DNA of 64,000 bases from Cupriavidus sp. D384 (lineage in GTDB: Bacteria; Pseudomonadota; Gammaproteobacteria; Burkholderiales; Burkholderiaceae), in contig NZ_BBQI01000043.1 in the NCBI RefSeq assembly GCF_001652915.1, forward strand, positions 44,982 to 108,981, given 5' to 3'. Of this stretch, positions 53,544-61,485 are shown piece by piece. Within the stretch, counting starts at the first letter, position 1. Every line of letters begins with the position of its first letter. The notes beneath the pieces are model-generated. The model searched no databases, was not told the DNA's origin, and was given only the letters and a program-made list of their open reading frames with translations. A program made the position numbers and the translations under genes.

Positions 53544-54017
53544 CAAATCATCGTCCTTGGGTTGAAACCGGGTCGAAGCATAAACCCGAAATCCCGTCAT
53601 ACAGCACGAAAACTCCGCTTCTTTGCTGAAATAAATAGCGGTGCCGATTCCCCACCTGAGGGCTGTTAGGTGTTATTGGCGTACCTGCGCGTCCGCGGAA
53701 ATGCGAAAGGCCGGCGAAGTGCCGGCCTTCACTCGTTCTACTGGCGCCACCCGCGGCGCTACAGCGCTCAGACGGCATTCCTCGTGTAGTCCAGCGGTCA
53801 TAGCCCATCCCTGTCTTGTCGCTCACGCGTGCTGATTCGGCTTGACGCACGCCGTAAGCGAGTGCTCCATTGGCGCCCGTGGGCACTGGTAGCACTGCAA
53901 AGAGGCCTTCACTTCCAGCGACACATTGTCACTGCATTACACGCGGGCCTCTTCATCCGTGTTTCCCTGGAACACAACGACATGTGACCGGAGCCCTCAT
54001 GAGCGGAATGTTCGGCG
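53544..54017. other. 474-bp stretch without a gene
   Basis: It contains the hairpin at 53707-53729 and otherwise only unconvincing short frames. I see no promoter or RNA gene I could defend. Confidence 0.4.
53707..53729 (-). terminator. Hairpin downstream of the HAD pseudogene
   Basis: Perfect nine-base arms AAGGCCGGC and GCCGGCCTT with a five-base loop. In the minus direction it is followed by TTTCGCATTTCC, a weak T-rich tail. Confidence 0.5.
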
Positions 54018-54420
54018 TCATTGCCCACAAAAGTAATGCTGCAACCTGCTCCTTATTTCCTTAAGCGCGCCGTCGCCAGCGATGCCGTGCACGGGGTCTG
54101 TCCTCACCACACGCGGCCACGCCACTGCCGGCCACTCGTCCGGCCAATCGTTGATTGCGATCCACCTCGTGGGCCGCCTTCTTTCGACGTCCAGAATCAT
54201 CTGGTCCGGCCTCGACATGCTCTTCGAACCAGGCTTTGCGCGTCTCACGGCGGTTGAAGGTTCCGCCGATGCATCGCACCTGCAAGCTAGGCGAAAGTTG
54301 CGCCTTGGCGTACTCGTATCTTCCATCGAGGAGGGGCCATGAGGTGGGAAAGCACAATCTTGACGTGAGGGTATGGCGCTAGCACCCCTTTGAGGAGAGG
54401 TACGTGTTCAAACGGTCGTC
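54018..54420 (-). pseudogene. Decayed tandem copy of the adjacent HAD-like gene
   Basis: This minus-strand stretch encodes, in successive frames, pieces clearly related to the intact HAD-like gene at 54475: 'FEHVPLLKGVLAPYPHV' (compare 'FEHVPMLEQLLAPYPDV'), 'RCIGGTFNRRETRKAWFE' (compare 'RCIGGTYHRREMRKAWFE') and, after a frame change, 'RPDQMILDVERRRPTRWIA' (compare 'RPDQVLLDVHRRKPARWLA'). The N-terminal DFDGVLH catalytic part is missing. It is therefore a truncated and frameshifted duplicate lying 55 bp downstream of its parent. Confidence 0.8.
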
Positions 54421-54474
54421 GATGGCGCAACCCTGCCGCAGTCCAAGCGTCATAGTTCCGCCCGAGAGGCGGGT

Positions 54475-55008
54475 TTATAGGGATTCAAACTGGCAATTCA
54501 GCTTTTCCCTCAATTCCTCGAGTACTCGGCCTTCGGCAATGCCGTGCGTATGGTCGGCGCGGACTACATGCGCGCCTGTCCAAGCGGGCCACGTTTCCGG
54601 CGAATCATCCACCGCAAGCCAGCGTGCCGGCTTTCGCCGATGAACGTCGAGAAGTACTTGGTCCGGCCTAGACTTGCTTTCGAACCAGGCTTTGCGCATC
54701 TCGCGGCGATGGTAGGTTCCACCAATGCATCGCTCCTGCAGCCTCGGAGAGAGTCGAGCCTTCGCGTGATCGTACCCTCCCTTGATGAGAAGCCAAGATG
54801 TGGACAGCACAATCCTGACATCGGGATACGGTGCGAGCAGTTGCTCCAGCATCGGGACGTGCTCAAACAAATTGTGCCCGGGGTGATGCAGAAGTTCGAT
54901 GCCATTCCTCGTCCTGTACGCTGCGTCCGGATGCAAAACGCCGTCAAAGTCCAGATAGAGAACGTGTAGCGGTTGGACCAACGATGTCTCTGCTTGCGTC
55001 ACGGTCAC
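54475..55008 (-). CDS. HAD-like hydrolase domain protein
   Basis: This protein of about 177 residues has the HAD motif I 'LYLDFDGVLHPDA' (DxD), motif II 'RIVLSTSWL' and the late-acid motif 'RWLAVDDSPETW'. All fit a small HAD phosphatase, of the type often found in accessory regions. The start GTG at 55008 follows AGGAG by eight bases; a longer reading to 55065 is possible. A decayed duplicate lies directly downstream. The substrate is unknown, and phosphatase activity on a small phosphorylated metabolite is the family expectation. Confidence 0.82.
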   Translation of the reverse strand: MTVTQAETSLVQPLHVLYLDFDGVLHPDAAYRTRNGIELLHHPGHNLFEHVPMLEQLLAPYPDVRIVLSTSWLLIKGGYDHAKARLSPRLQERCIGGTYHRREMRKAWFESKSRPDQVLLDVHRRKPARWLAVDDSPETWPAWTGAHVVRADHTHGIAEGRVLEELREKLNCQFESL

Positions 55009-55265
55009 AGCGTCATCTCCTGATGCGCGCCGTGTGCCCCTGACCGCAAATACTTCACCACACACATGCTTGTCTCCCCCTCATGACGGAGAGATTATGT
55101 GGAATGGCAATGGTCGCGGCAACGCCCGATGCCCTTTTTTGGCTGCCACCTTCCACAACGGGCAAGGTTGTGCCGGTTACGTGAATATTTTTGCTACCCA
55201 CGTTGCGAACGCCATACACTGCGCTCCCGCTGCCACGCAGGAGAGTCGCTGTAGCGACGTCCGTC

Positions 55266-55715
55266 ATGCTCAAAGTCACCGTCGAAGTAGTTGGCCCAGC
55301 CGACATTGGCTCTAGAAGGAAGGTCGCTACGGCCTACATAGGTAGGCTTGAGCGTAGCGCCGTGTCCGACTACGTCGCGCAATTGAGCGAGCCGCCGTTT
55401 GGCGACGGGGAGAAGCGCACACTGCATGCCTATCCCCGCTACGCGGCGTCGGTCTTCGACCTGGTTGCGCGTGCGCTGGCCGTAGGACTAACAGGAGCCG
55501 AAGAGTTGCCCCAGCGACCTGAGGCTGTGAGTGTTCCCATTCACCAATCGGGAGACACCAAGTACGTCCGTCTTGCTGAGATCCCTGAGCCCGCAGCGAC
55601 ATTCTTCCGCAAGCGCATTGAGTATTCGACGTGTCCCGTTATCGAAGAGGACCCCGAGCCAATGCAATGTGTTTACGCATCGGAATGGCTTGCCTTCCTG
55701 GACGGTCGCCGGTAG
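55266..55715 (+). CDS. Unknown protein (149 residues)
   Basis: I do not recognise this protein. It starts with a beta-strand pattern ('MLKVTVEVVGPADIGSRR'), continues with 'YIGRLERSAVSDYVAQLSEPP' and ends 'MQCVYASEWLAFLDGRR'. The composition and codon use are gene-like, but the ribosome binding site is weak. It is the only plus-strand gene in this part of the island, divergent from the HAD gene. Confidence 0.5.
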   Translation: MLKVTVEVVGPADIGSRRKVATAYIGRLERSAVSDYVAQLSEPPFGDGEKRTLHAYPRYAASVFDLVARALAVGLTGAEELPQRPEAVSVPIHQSGDTKYVRLAEIPEPAATFFRKRIEYSTCPVIEEDPEPMQCVYASEWLAFLDGRR

Positions 55716-55804
55716 CGCAGTCCCACTAGCGCGCGAAGCTTTGAGACACCTCCGCGCCATCGTTGCAACCCTCCCCGCCCAAGGGCCTTGCTGCGTGCGG
55801 CCCT

Positions 55805-55838
55805 AAAAAAGAATGCGCGACCTCGAAGGCCGCGCATT
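55805..55838 (-). terminator. Rho-independent terminator after the unknown gene at 55849
   Basis: AATGCGCG and CGCGCATT arms (with further pairing CCT/AGG inside) are followed on the minus strand by CTTTTTTAG. It begins 11 bp past the stop codon at 55849. Confidence 0.82.
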
Positions 55839-55848
55839 GAAGATGCTT

Positions 55849-56487
55849 TTAAGCGTATGTCCCTTCTTCTATGCTCGCCTTCGCGACTTGGTGGACGACA
55901 TCCTTCGCCCATTCCGTCACCAACGCGTTTACAAATACGTGGCGCAGCGGCACCCCAGGGATATCGCTTGTCGCTCCCGCTTGCAGACTTCCGCTCGCTA
56001 CCAGGCTGAGGAGTTCGGTCGCGGTAGCCGCACTAGGAGCTACATTCGCACCACGTCGAAACGCTTCATTCCGAAGCGACCCAAACGGTGCGTCGACAAC
56101 GCTGAAAGTTGCATCCCAAGTGTCGCCATTCTGCATGTAAAACAGGAACGGGAAGCGCCCCACTATCCGCCACACATCGATAGCTGCCCACATCACCGGG
56201 TCGACCATATCGGCCACCCAATAGAACTGCAAATCTCCCATCTGGAAACGGATGGTCTGCAGCTTGCTACCATCCTCGAGGGCGATACACCCGAACCCCA
56301 GGTTGGTATTCTCGTACGACGAGCCGAACATGCGCCTGTCTTCCTGCCGGATGGGGCATGTCAGCACAGGAAGATTGCCAGGCAAGCCTCTCGCTTGCTT
56401 GAACCTTGCTCCAACCGATTGCAAGGCATGCAGTTTTCCGACTGGCACAGGGTTCGGGCCAAAGCCCGTAATGAAGTTCGTTTCCAT
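55849..56487 (-). CDS. Unknown protein, LTCP paralogue A (212 residues)
   Basis: No family is recognised. Its central part (about 40-130) is similar to the protein at 57599: both have 'LTCP', a 'GDLxxxWxAD' strand, a Trp-rich 'VWRI/LWKK' helix and 'GDTW/GGTW'. The rest differs. The start ATG at 56487 follows AGGAC. A good terminator lies directly after the stop. The paralogous pair, separated by an AlpA-like gene, could be immunity-type or surface-sensing proteins, but nothing in the sequence proves this. Confidence 0.62.
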   Translation of the reverse strand: METNFITGFGPNPVPVGKLHALQSVGARFKQARGLPGNLPVLTCPIRQEDRRMFGSSYENTNLGFGCIALEDGSKLQTIRFQMGDLQFYWVADMVDPVMWAAIDVWRIVGRFPFLFYMQNGDTWDATFSVVDAPFGSLRNEAFRRGANVAPSAATATELLSLVASGSLQAGATSDIPGVPLRHVFVNALVTEWAKDVVHQVAKASIEEGTYA

Positions 56488-56847
56488 CTCTAATGTCCTG
56501 CTGAAGTTATGACAAGGATTGCGCGCTCCGGTCGAGCCGAACGCGGCAGATGAGCTCCTCGAGGTGTCCTGCACCGTCGTGGATATCTGCGATCTGCAAC
56601 CCGTATAGCGCCAAAACTCCTGCATCTGACATGACCCGGAATCACCCGGATGCAGAGTGTTTCTGCTGCGATGGCCGCATCATAAGGCTTGAATTTCTTG
56701 GGGAAAAGAGGCCCGATGCGCGCTTCTTGAGGCGCCCCGAAGCCGACTGAAAAAACTGGTTTGGAACGAGCAGAGATTTTCGGATTAGAGGTAAACCTCT
56801 AATATGCGAAGTTTTTGCGGGAGTGGCCCTGTACGCCATGCCTGCCA
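56488..56847. other. 360-bp gap with a 20-bp palindrome
   Basis: It lies between paralogue A and the AlpA-like gene, and includes the palindrome at 56784-56803. A 39-codon plus-strand frame ending near 56750 ('MTRNHPDAECFCCDGR' start) looks slightly protein-like, but I cannot support it as a gene. Confidence 0.4.
56784..56803. promoter_or_regulatory. 20-bp perfect palindrome, probable operator
   Basis: ATTAGAGGT and ACCTCTAAT form perfect nine-base arms around AA. It is AT-rich compared with its surroundings and lies upstream of paralogue A and downstream of the AlpA-like gene, so it could be bound by that small HTH protein. Confidence 0.6.
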
Positions 56848-57066
56848 TCAGGAAGCGCTTCGCTCCATGAGCCATGCGTCAACGTCCATTCGTCTCCAGC
56901 GGAGGGGAAAGCGAGGACCTAGATGCGCCGGCGACGGCAAGGTATGGGGCTGGCGCCGGAGGCGACAGAGGATTGTGGCGGGAGCGACCTTGAAGATGGC
57001 TGCAAGGTCGTGCAAGTCGAGGTAGGTGGTCGATGGTGATTGCATCCAGAGTATAGGGACGCCCAT
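56848..57066 (-). CDS. AlpA-like small helix-turn-helix protein
   Basis: This protein of about 72 residues has a MerR/AlpA-type winged-helix pattern: 'YLDLHDLAAIFKVAPATILCRL' (HTH) and then 'PHLGPRFPLRW' and 'MDVDAWLMER' as wing and last helix. AlpA-like proteins act as excisionase or regulator in phages and genomic islands, which supports the mobile nature of this region. The start is uncertain (GTG 57072, ATG 57066 or ATG 57045). The gene follows the 57114 gene by about 48 bp on the same strand. Confidence 0.68.
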   Translation of the reverse strand: MGVPILWMQSPSTTYLDLHDLAAIFKVAPATILCRLRRQPHTLPSPAHLGPRFPLRWRRMDVDAWLMERSAS

Positions 57067-57113
57067 CGGCACGAGAGGTGTTGCCGGTGCCGGCGTTGCA
57101 GCTCAGACCTTTT

Positions 57114-57467
57114 TCATATCGACCGTTCGCCAGAGTCCATCGGCAATCCGAACGGGAGGCCATCCTCCGCGGCAATCGCCGCAAGGTGCTCAAGCTTTTC
57201 GAGGGCTATCGCGAGCGCGTCCGAACTCTTTGCTTGCGCCTTACCGGCCCCGAAGGCGGTCTGGATCGTGCCGCTCAATGTGTGGTGCCTGGCGAGAACG
57301 AAGCCCTGGTTCATCCCGTTCGACGTCAGCTGGCGGTACGCGCGGAAGTCGTAGTAGCCCACTCTTCGAAACAGGTCTCGTTCAATCTCAGACTCGGGCT
57401 TACCAGGCTCCGAATCGGTGGGCAACTCTTGCGTCACGGCGGTAGACATCTTTTCCAAACTGACCAT
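57114..57467 (-). CDS. Unknown protein upstream of AlpA-like gene (117 residues)
   Basis: I do not recognise this protein. An acidic N-terminal tail ('ELPTDSEPGKPESEIERD') precedes a basic aromatic segment ('RRVGYYDFRAYRQL') and an Ala-rich helix ('SSDALAIALEKLEHLAAIAAEDG'). An alternative start is the ATG at 57449 after GGAAAAG. It is probably co-transcribed with the AlpA-like gene. The pairing of a small unknown and an AlpA-like HTH is often seen in satellite-type islands, which is inference here. Confidence 0.55.
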   Translation of the reverse strand: MVSLEKMSTAVTQELPTDSEPGKPESEIERDLFRRVGYYDFRAYRQLTSNGMNQGFVLARHHTLSGTIQTAFGAGKAQAKSSDALAIALEKLEHLAAIAAEDGLPFGLPMDSGERSI

Positions 57468-57561
57468 GTCAGTCTATATGCCAGCTTCGAAAGAAGCATG
57501 TCCTGACGGGAACTAAACCTTGGACCGAAATGCCGGCCTGCCGATGGGGCACCGTGATGCA

Positions 57562-57598
57562 GCGCAAAAAAGTCCGGCCGAGCGGGACCTTTTTTCGC
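57562..57598 (-). terminator. Terminator after LTCP paralogue B
   Basis: GCG-CAAAAAAGTCC pairs with GGAC-C-TTTTTTCGC with one bulge and a GC-rich loop, starting directly after the stop at 57599. The A and T tracts on both sides make it usable in both directions. Confidence 0.75.
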
Positions 57599-58189
57599 TC
57601 AGCAACCCCCAGGGGAGAGTACGACTTTGAGACCCGCGAAGTCGTCTGGCGTTGGCAACGAAGGCACGCGGTTAGACATCACCGGATATGCATCGGGATG
57701 GTCCTTGACATACTCCACCATGCTCGCCCATGGCTCCGGCTCGTCCCAAACGTTTCGATAGTTCACTAGCTCGCCAGGCATCGGCGGAAGGTCTGGAATC
57801 TCGGGAGAATAGAATCGATAGGCCCATGTGCCACCTTGCTCAACGCCGACCACGACGGGCAGAACCTCCCATTTCTTCCAGAGGTGAAGGTTTTCCCAAA
57901 CCTCGAGGTCCTTCGCATCAGCAAGCCAACGAACCTTCAGGTCGCCCACGGAGAATGTCATCTCGAGGATGGGGTGCTCGCCGAGTTGGAAGCTACCGAA
58001 GGCCAAGGTAGCCGGCGAAAAGTCCGGGGACAGGCTTGCGAGGTCAGCCGTGGCCACGGGGCATGTCAACGCGCCACCGTAAAGTGGCGGCAGTTGTTCC
58101 GGCAACTCCTGCTTGCGCCAAAATTGCGCGGAGAAGTGGAACATCACGACAGCTTGCACGCCGTTACCAAAATCGTTCATTCGTTTCAT
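57599..58189 (-). CDS. Unknown protein, LTCP paralogue B (about 196 residues)
   Basis: No family is recognised. The segment 'GGALTCPVATADL', 'FSVGDLKVRWLAD' and 'VEQGGTWAYRFY' aligns with the protein at 55849, so the two are paralogues. The C-terminal half ('YRNVWDEPEPWASMVEYVKDH') is its own. Possible starts are 58189 (ATG) and 58180 (ATG). A strong terminator follows its stop. Function unknown. Confidence 0.62.
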   Translation of the reverse strand: MKRMNDFGNGVQAVVMFHFSAQFWRKQELPEQLPPLYGGALTCPVATADLASLSPDFSPATLAFGSFQLGEHPILEMTFSVGDLKVRWLADAKDLEVWENLHLWKKWEVLPVVVGVEQGGTWAYRFYSPEIPDLPPMPGELVNYRNVWDEPEPWASMVEYVKDHPDAYPVMSNRVPSLPTPDDFAGLKVVLSPGGC

Positions 58190-58300
58190 CTTATCGGGTT
58201 GCGATCCGCGCGAAGTGCTGGCTCGCACAGGCGCGACGCCTGCATATGAGTGTAGGTTCGCGGCGACGCCATGATTTGACGTGCATGCGAGATAGGGGAT

Positions 58301-58323
58301 GAGCGCAGCAACTCGCTGCGCTC
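58301..58323 (-). terminator. Perfect hairpin after the unknown gene at 58342
   Basis: Nine-base arms GAGCGCAGC and GCTGCGCTC around AACTC lie 19 bp past the stop of the 58342 gene. It has no T-tract. Confidence 0.42.
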
Positions 58324-58341
58324 GAGAGGTGCCAGTAGCCG

Positions 58342-58863
58342 TTACGGGATTCGCCAGTCGACGTCGCGATACAGCAGTCCATCATGAAGGACATGCCCAA
58401 ATGCGCATCGGGCCCACCAGAACGACAAGTAGAAGAGAGGCTCGTCTTCGAATTCGCGAGCACGAGCTTCCCAGGCGTCGAAATCCGCAATCAGCTTCTT
58501 CGCTACAGCAGGACCAACCGGGGAGCACCCAAAGCTTCGATGGAGAATCTCGTAGAACGGCCCGCCCGGAGCGTTGTTGTCTTCGTTCACTTGGTCATAG
58601 CCGACGAGGCGAGCAAGCGCGGCATCCCATTCTAAAAAGTCGCCGTAGGTCAGCTTGTATTCGAAGCAATGCTCGTACGAGTACAACGCATCGCACAGGT
58701 ACTCCGGCCGAAGATTCGGGTGCGTGCCCAGGTCAGTATCAAGGCTCGTGACAAGCTCGATGTTTGACCTGTCCTTGCCCGTCACCGGGTCGACCTCGTA
58801 CGTGAACGGGTCCGGTCTTTCCTCCAGCAGCTTCAGGCCTCGCAATACCTTATAAACGTACAT
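58342..58863 (-). CDS. Unknown protein (173 residues)
   Basis: I do not recognise this protein. It contains 'MYVYKVLRGLKLLEERPDPF' at the N-terminus, 'YSYEHCFEYKLTYGDFLEWDAALARLVGYD' type aromatic-acidic sequence and 'EDEPLFYLSFWWARCAFG' near the end. The start ATG at 58863 is preceded by AGGAG. It is one of several single-gene units of this island with hairpins behind them. No function is proposed. Confidence 0.6.
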   Translation of the reverse strand: MYVYKVLRGLKLLEERPDPFTYEVDPVTGKDRSNIELVTSLDTDLGTHPNLRPEYLCDALYSYEHCFEYKLTYGDFLEWDAALARLVGYDQVNEDNNAPGGPFYEILHRSFGCSPVGPAVAKKLIADFDAWEARAREFEDEPLFYLSFWWARCAFGHVLHDGLLYRDVDWRIP

Positions 58864-59124
58864 TTCCACTCCTGCATAGAACTCAGATCGTGAGCGTTCC
58901 AGGCGATGCGCTCACGCAGCGCCGATTGGGCTGCAGTGGGTATAGGACGAAATGGAGTAGATGACGGGCACTGAAGTGTGCCAAGAGGGCTGGAAATGCC
59001 TCACCGTCGGTAATGCTGGAAGGAAATTAGGCAGCTAGCGAGGTAGATTTGCCGGCGTAGATTTTCTCGAATCTTTCCGCGAAATCGGTGCGATTAGCGG
59101 ACAGAGGAGCCGGGCGAGGGCTGC

Positions 59125-59142
59125 GCAGCGGGAAAACGCTGC
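59125..59142 (-). terminator. Hairpin directly after the XRE gene at 59143
   Basis: Arms GCAGCG and CGCTGC enclose GGAAAA, abutting the stop codon. It is short and lacks a T-tract. Confidence 0.35.
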
Positions 59143-59457
59143 CTACTTGGTCGACTTGGCCTTCCGGGCGAGCTTCTTCTGGACCGTCCGTGTAGTTTCC
59201 ATTGCAGCTTCGAACTCAGAAAGTTGCACCTCGACCCGAGCTAAAACGTCGACAATCGTCGTGCCCAGCGCCATACACCACTTCCGGAATTCCAGCACAT
59301 CGAGTCGGCGCCCTCCCCGCTCGCACTTGCTAATGAAGTTCTGATCGACTCCCATCCGGACCGCGAGCTCGACTTGCGTCACCTCTCTGGCCTCACGTTC
59401 CGCCCGAAGAGCGTTGAGCAAAAGGGCGTACTCCTCCTCAGGAATGGAAGTTCTCAT
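59143..59457 (-). CDS. XRE-family helix-turn-helix regulator
   Basis: This 104-residue protein has an XRE/Cro HTH at about 18-70: 'LRAEREAREVTQVELAVRMG' and 'VDQNFISKCERGGRRLDVLEF'. A C-terminal basic tail with a coiled part ('TTRTVQKKLARKAKSTK') follows. It is divergent from the unknown gene at 59615, with a 157-bp AT-rich spacer that contains a spaced inverted repeat (ATAGTG/CACTAT), so autoregulation and control of that neighbour are plausible. Confidence 0.82.
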   Translation of the reverse strand: MRTSIPEEEYALLLNALRAEREAREVTQVELAVRMGVDQNFISKCERGGRRLDVLEFRKWCMALGTTIVDVLARVEVQLSEFEAAMETTRTVQKKLARKAKSTK

Positions 59458-59614
59458 TGCCGGCGTGACGGGTAGTGAACCCAGTAGCTTGCGACAAAAA
59501 CCCGTATAGTGTTAAATTTGCATATACTAAAATCGCACTATTGCCGAGTTTCGCGACGAACCGTTTAGCGCCGGCGCTGATGCGAAGCGACACAACGGTC
59601 TGCGGAGACCTGAG

Positions 59615-60052
59615 ATGGAAATGGAACACATACGTAAAGGCTTGGCCGCGCTGCTAGAAGAATGGCCTGAGGGAGCGGCGACAACCCATACGAGATACAG
59701 CTTCGGCAAAACCATCGACAACATGACCGAGCTGGAGCTGATGTACCAACTCTGCACAACAGATGGCCTCGAAATCATCGGCGACCCTGCAAAGGCCTTC
59801 GCCGCGTATGACCCCAGCAGAGGCAGTCTCCGGGTCTACTCGATGAACAACGCTCACGTACAGCTGACGCCTTGCGACTCGACAAGCCGCCTAGCCGTCC
59901 TCGAGTATGCCCAGACGCACGGCGCAAGTTTTACCGTCACCCGCGACGAAGTGACCTGTGCAATCGACGACGTTACGGCTACGGGGAAGACTTACTTCGT
60001 GGCGGCGCTCAGAGCCATGGCGAAGTACCACGCCACCCACAAGCCTGAATAG
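59615..60052 (+). CDS. Unknown protein (145 residues), divergent from XRE gene
   Basis: I do not recognise this protein. It has a mixed alpha/beta pattern: 'HIRKGLAALLEEWPEG', 'LRVYSMNNAHVQLTPC', 'ASFTVTRDEVTCAIDDV' and 'YFVAALRAMAKYHATH'. GGAG stands seven bases before the ATG. It is divergent from the XRE gene and 142 bp before the second XRE gene. No domain or catalytic motif is visible. Confidence 0.6.
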   Translation: MEMEHIRKGLAALLEEWPEGAATTHTRYSFGKTIDNMTELELMYQLCTTDGLEIIGDPAKAFAAYDPSRGSLRVYSMNNAHVQLTPCDSTSRLAVLEYAQTHGASFTVTRDEVTCAIDDVTATGKTYFVAALRAMAKYHATHKPE

Positions 60053-60194
60053 CGCGGACGAGCATGCCGAAACGAGCCGCCCTACCCTCAAGGTTCAACC
60101 GGACTAAAAGTGCCGGTAGTGGGTCGGAACAGGCTTGTAGCGGCAGAAATGCACCTGTAGTTGCAGAGACATATTTGCGCCCCGAGGTAATGAC

Positions 60195-60539
60195 ATGGGG
60201 CACATAGACCCGACTCGCTCGTACACCCCCGAGGAGCTCGAGTACGAGATTGGCAGCAGCCTCAGGCGACTACGTATCAATCGCAACCTGGAGCAATCTG
60301 TCCTGGCGGAGCGCGCCGGCATCAGCACCCGTGCGTTGCGGAATCTCGAGCTGGGCAACGGTTCGTCCTTGCACACGCTCGTCTGCGTTGTTCGCGCGCT
60401 CGGCCGACAGGAATGGTTCGGCACGATTGGGCCCATCGCAACCATCAATCCATTGATGATGACCAGGGATGCAGTGCCGCGCCAGCGTGCGAGTAAGCCT
60501 CGCCCCAAGAAACATGAGGCAAAACATGAATCTCAATGA
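60195..60539 (+). CDS. HipB-like XRE regulator, first gene of a three-gene operon
   Basis: This 114-residue protein has an XRE HTH at about 20-70 ('SSLRRLRINRNLEQSVLAER' and 'AGISTRALRNLELGNGSSLH'). The segment after it, 'VVRALGRQEWFGTIGP', resembles the HipB-type regulators that neighbour HipA kinases ('LGLxExL...P...P'). The basic C-terminal tail is Lys/Arg-rich. No full HipA gene follows. Instead there is a small protein with a HipA-like 'GVQPK' motif, whose start overlaps this gene by 14 bp. Autoregulation is expected. Confidence 0.78.
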   Translation: MGHIDPTRSYTPEELEYEIGSSLRRLRINRNLEQSVLAERAGISTRALRNLELGNGSSLHTLVCVVRALGRQEWFGTIGPIATINPLMMTRDAVPRQRASKPRPKKHEAKHESQ

Positions 60540-60855
60540 CGTGCCAGAGGACTTCCCGCGTGTCGCAGTTCCTGCGGTGGTGACCGGTGTGCAGCCAAAA
60601 ATCGGCGTTCGGGAGATTGGTGGGCGATATGTCGCCGGTCAGACCGAGGAAGAGCGGTACGAGCGGTGGGATATCTGTGAGGATTTGGCGCGGCAGTTGG
60701 TGCGGGTTGCGCGGAAAGATGAGGTGGAGCATCCCGACCAGTCGAGGGAGCAGGCGCTGCACAGGGTGCGAATATCTGTGTCGCAGCAAGGCTGGTGTTC
60801 CGAAGATGAGCTGGATTGGCTCATCGGGAGATTGGCTGGGCTGCTGCAGGCTTGA
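60526..60855 (+). CDS. Small protein with HipA-like GVQPK motif
   Basis: This 109-residue protein contains 'VTGVQPKIGVREIGGRYVAG', which resembles the SGxQPK/EK segment near the HipA kinase active site, followed by 'EEERYERWDICEDLARQLVRV' and a C-terminal helix-turn-helix-like 'CSEDELDWLIGRLAGLL'. No kinase catalytic core is present, so any HipA relation would be limited to this segment (inference). It overlaps the XRE gene by 14 bp and precedes the phosphatase-like gene by 24 bp. I do not know its function. Confidence 0.68.
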   Translation: MNLNDVPEDFPRVAVPAVVTGVQPKIGVREIGGRYVAGQTEEERYERWDICEDLARQLVRVARKDEVEHPDQSREQALHRVRISVSQQGWCSEDELDWLIGRLAGLLQA

Positions 60856-60879
60856 GCGGGCAGCCAAGGAGGATGTTGC

Positions 60880-61362
60880 GTGCCGCTTCAGTTGAAAGAT
60901 GCCATCGACAAGCTTTACAAGCCGCCGAGGGATGGGACACGGCAGGTGCTCGCAGTGTCGCGGGGTGTCGCTGAGAAGTTGCCACGGCTAGAGTCAGTGG
61001 CGGTCATTTCGGTGACTGCGCCAGGGAGGCCGATAGCGAGCCTGGATGGATTCAAGCAGGTTCTGCGATTGAGCTTTGCGGACGTCGACTTCATGAACCC
61101 GGAGCTTTCGGCTCGAGCAAGAGAAAGACTGGAGAATGCATTCCGGCCGGAGCACGCGGAAGCGATTCGTGCGTTCGTTGAGGGGCTACCAGGTGAGGTG
61201 CTGACGGTCGTGGTGCATTGCGAAGGAGGCTACTCGAGGTCCTGCGCAATCGCCTTGGCGCTGCACCGCTTGTACGGTTACTTGGCTCATATCGGAGAAC
61301 TGAACCAGGCGAATCCTTCGGTGCTGCACCTCTTAACGCGGAGCATTGGAGTCAAACGGTGA
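60880..61362 (+). CDS. Putative CX5R cysteine phosphatase (dual-specificity-like)
   Basis: This 160-residue protein has 'VVHCEGGYSRSCAIALALHR' with Cys114 and Arg120, exactly the HCX5R loop of protein tyrosine/dual-specificity phosphatases, and an acidic loop 'FADVDFMNP' (about 67-74) where the general acid could lie. The fold length matches compact bacterial dual-specificity enzymes. The start is GTG at 60880, preceded by AAGGAGG. It is the third gene of the XRE/GVQPK/phosphatase operon. Substrate could be a phosphoprotein or a phosphorylated small molecule or RNA end. Confidence 0.75.
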   Translation: MPLQLKDAIDKLYKPPRDGTRQVLAVSRGVAEKLPRLESVAVISVTAPGRPIASLDGFKQVLRLSFADVDFMNPELSARARERLENAFRPEHAEAIRAFVEGLPGEVLTVVVHCEGGYSRSCAIALALHRLYGYLAHIGELNQANPSVLHLLTRSIGVKR

Positions 61363-61414
61363 CGTTCTGCCCGCGCCTGAGGAACCGATGAGCGTGTGTG
61401 GGTTGAGTGCGAGA

Positions 61415-61441
61415 AACAAAAAAGCACTGCCGAAGCAGTGC
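61415..61441 (-). terminator. Rho-independent terminator after the 82-residue gene
   Basis: On the minus strand GCACTGC-TTCG-GCAGTGC is followed by TTTTTTG, a textbook intrinsic terminator. It lies 45 bp past the stop of the gene at 61486. Confidence 0.88.
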
Positions 61442-61485
61442 CCCTGAGGGTGTAGCGAGGGCAACGCCCCCCCTCTCACCCAGAC

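Noticed and set aside
53548..53895. 115-codon minus-strand frame
   Set aside because: It runs through the hairpin at 53707-53729 and into the 53211 gene, and it has no protein-like pattern.
54061..54357. 98-codon minus-strand frame as an independent gene
   Set aside because: It is one reading of the decayed HAD duplicate and changes frame within it.
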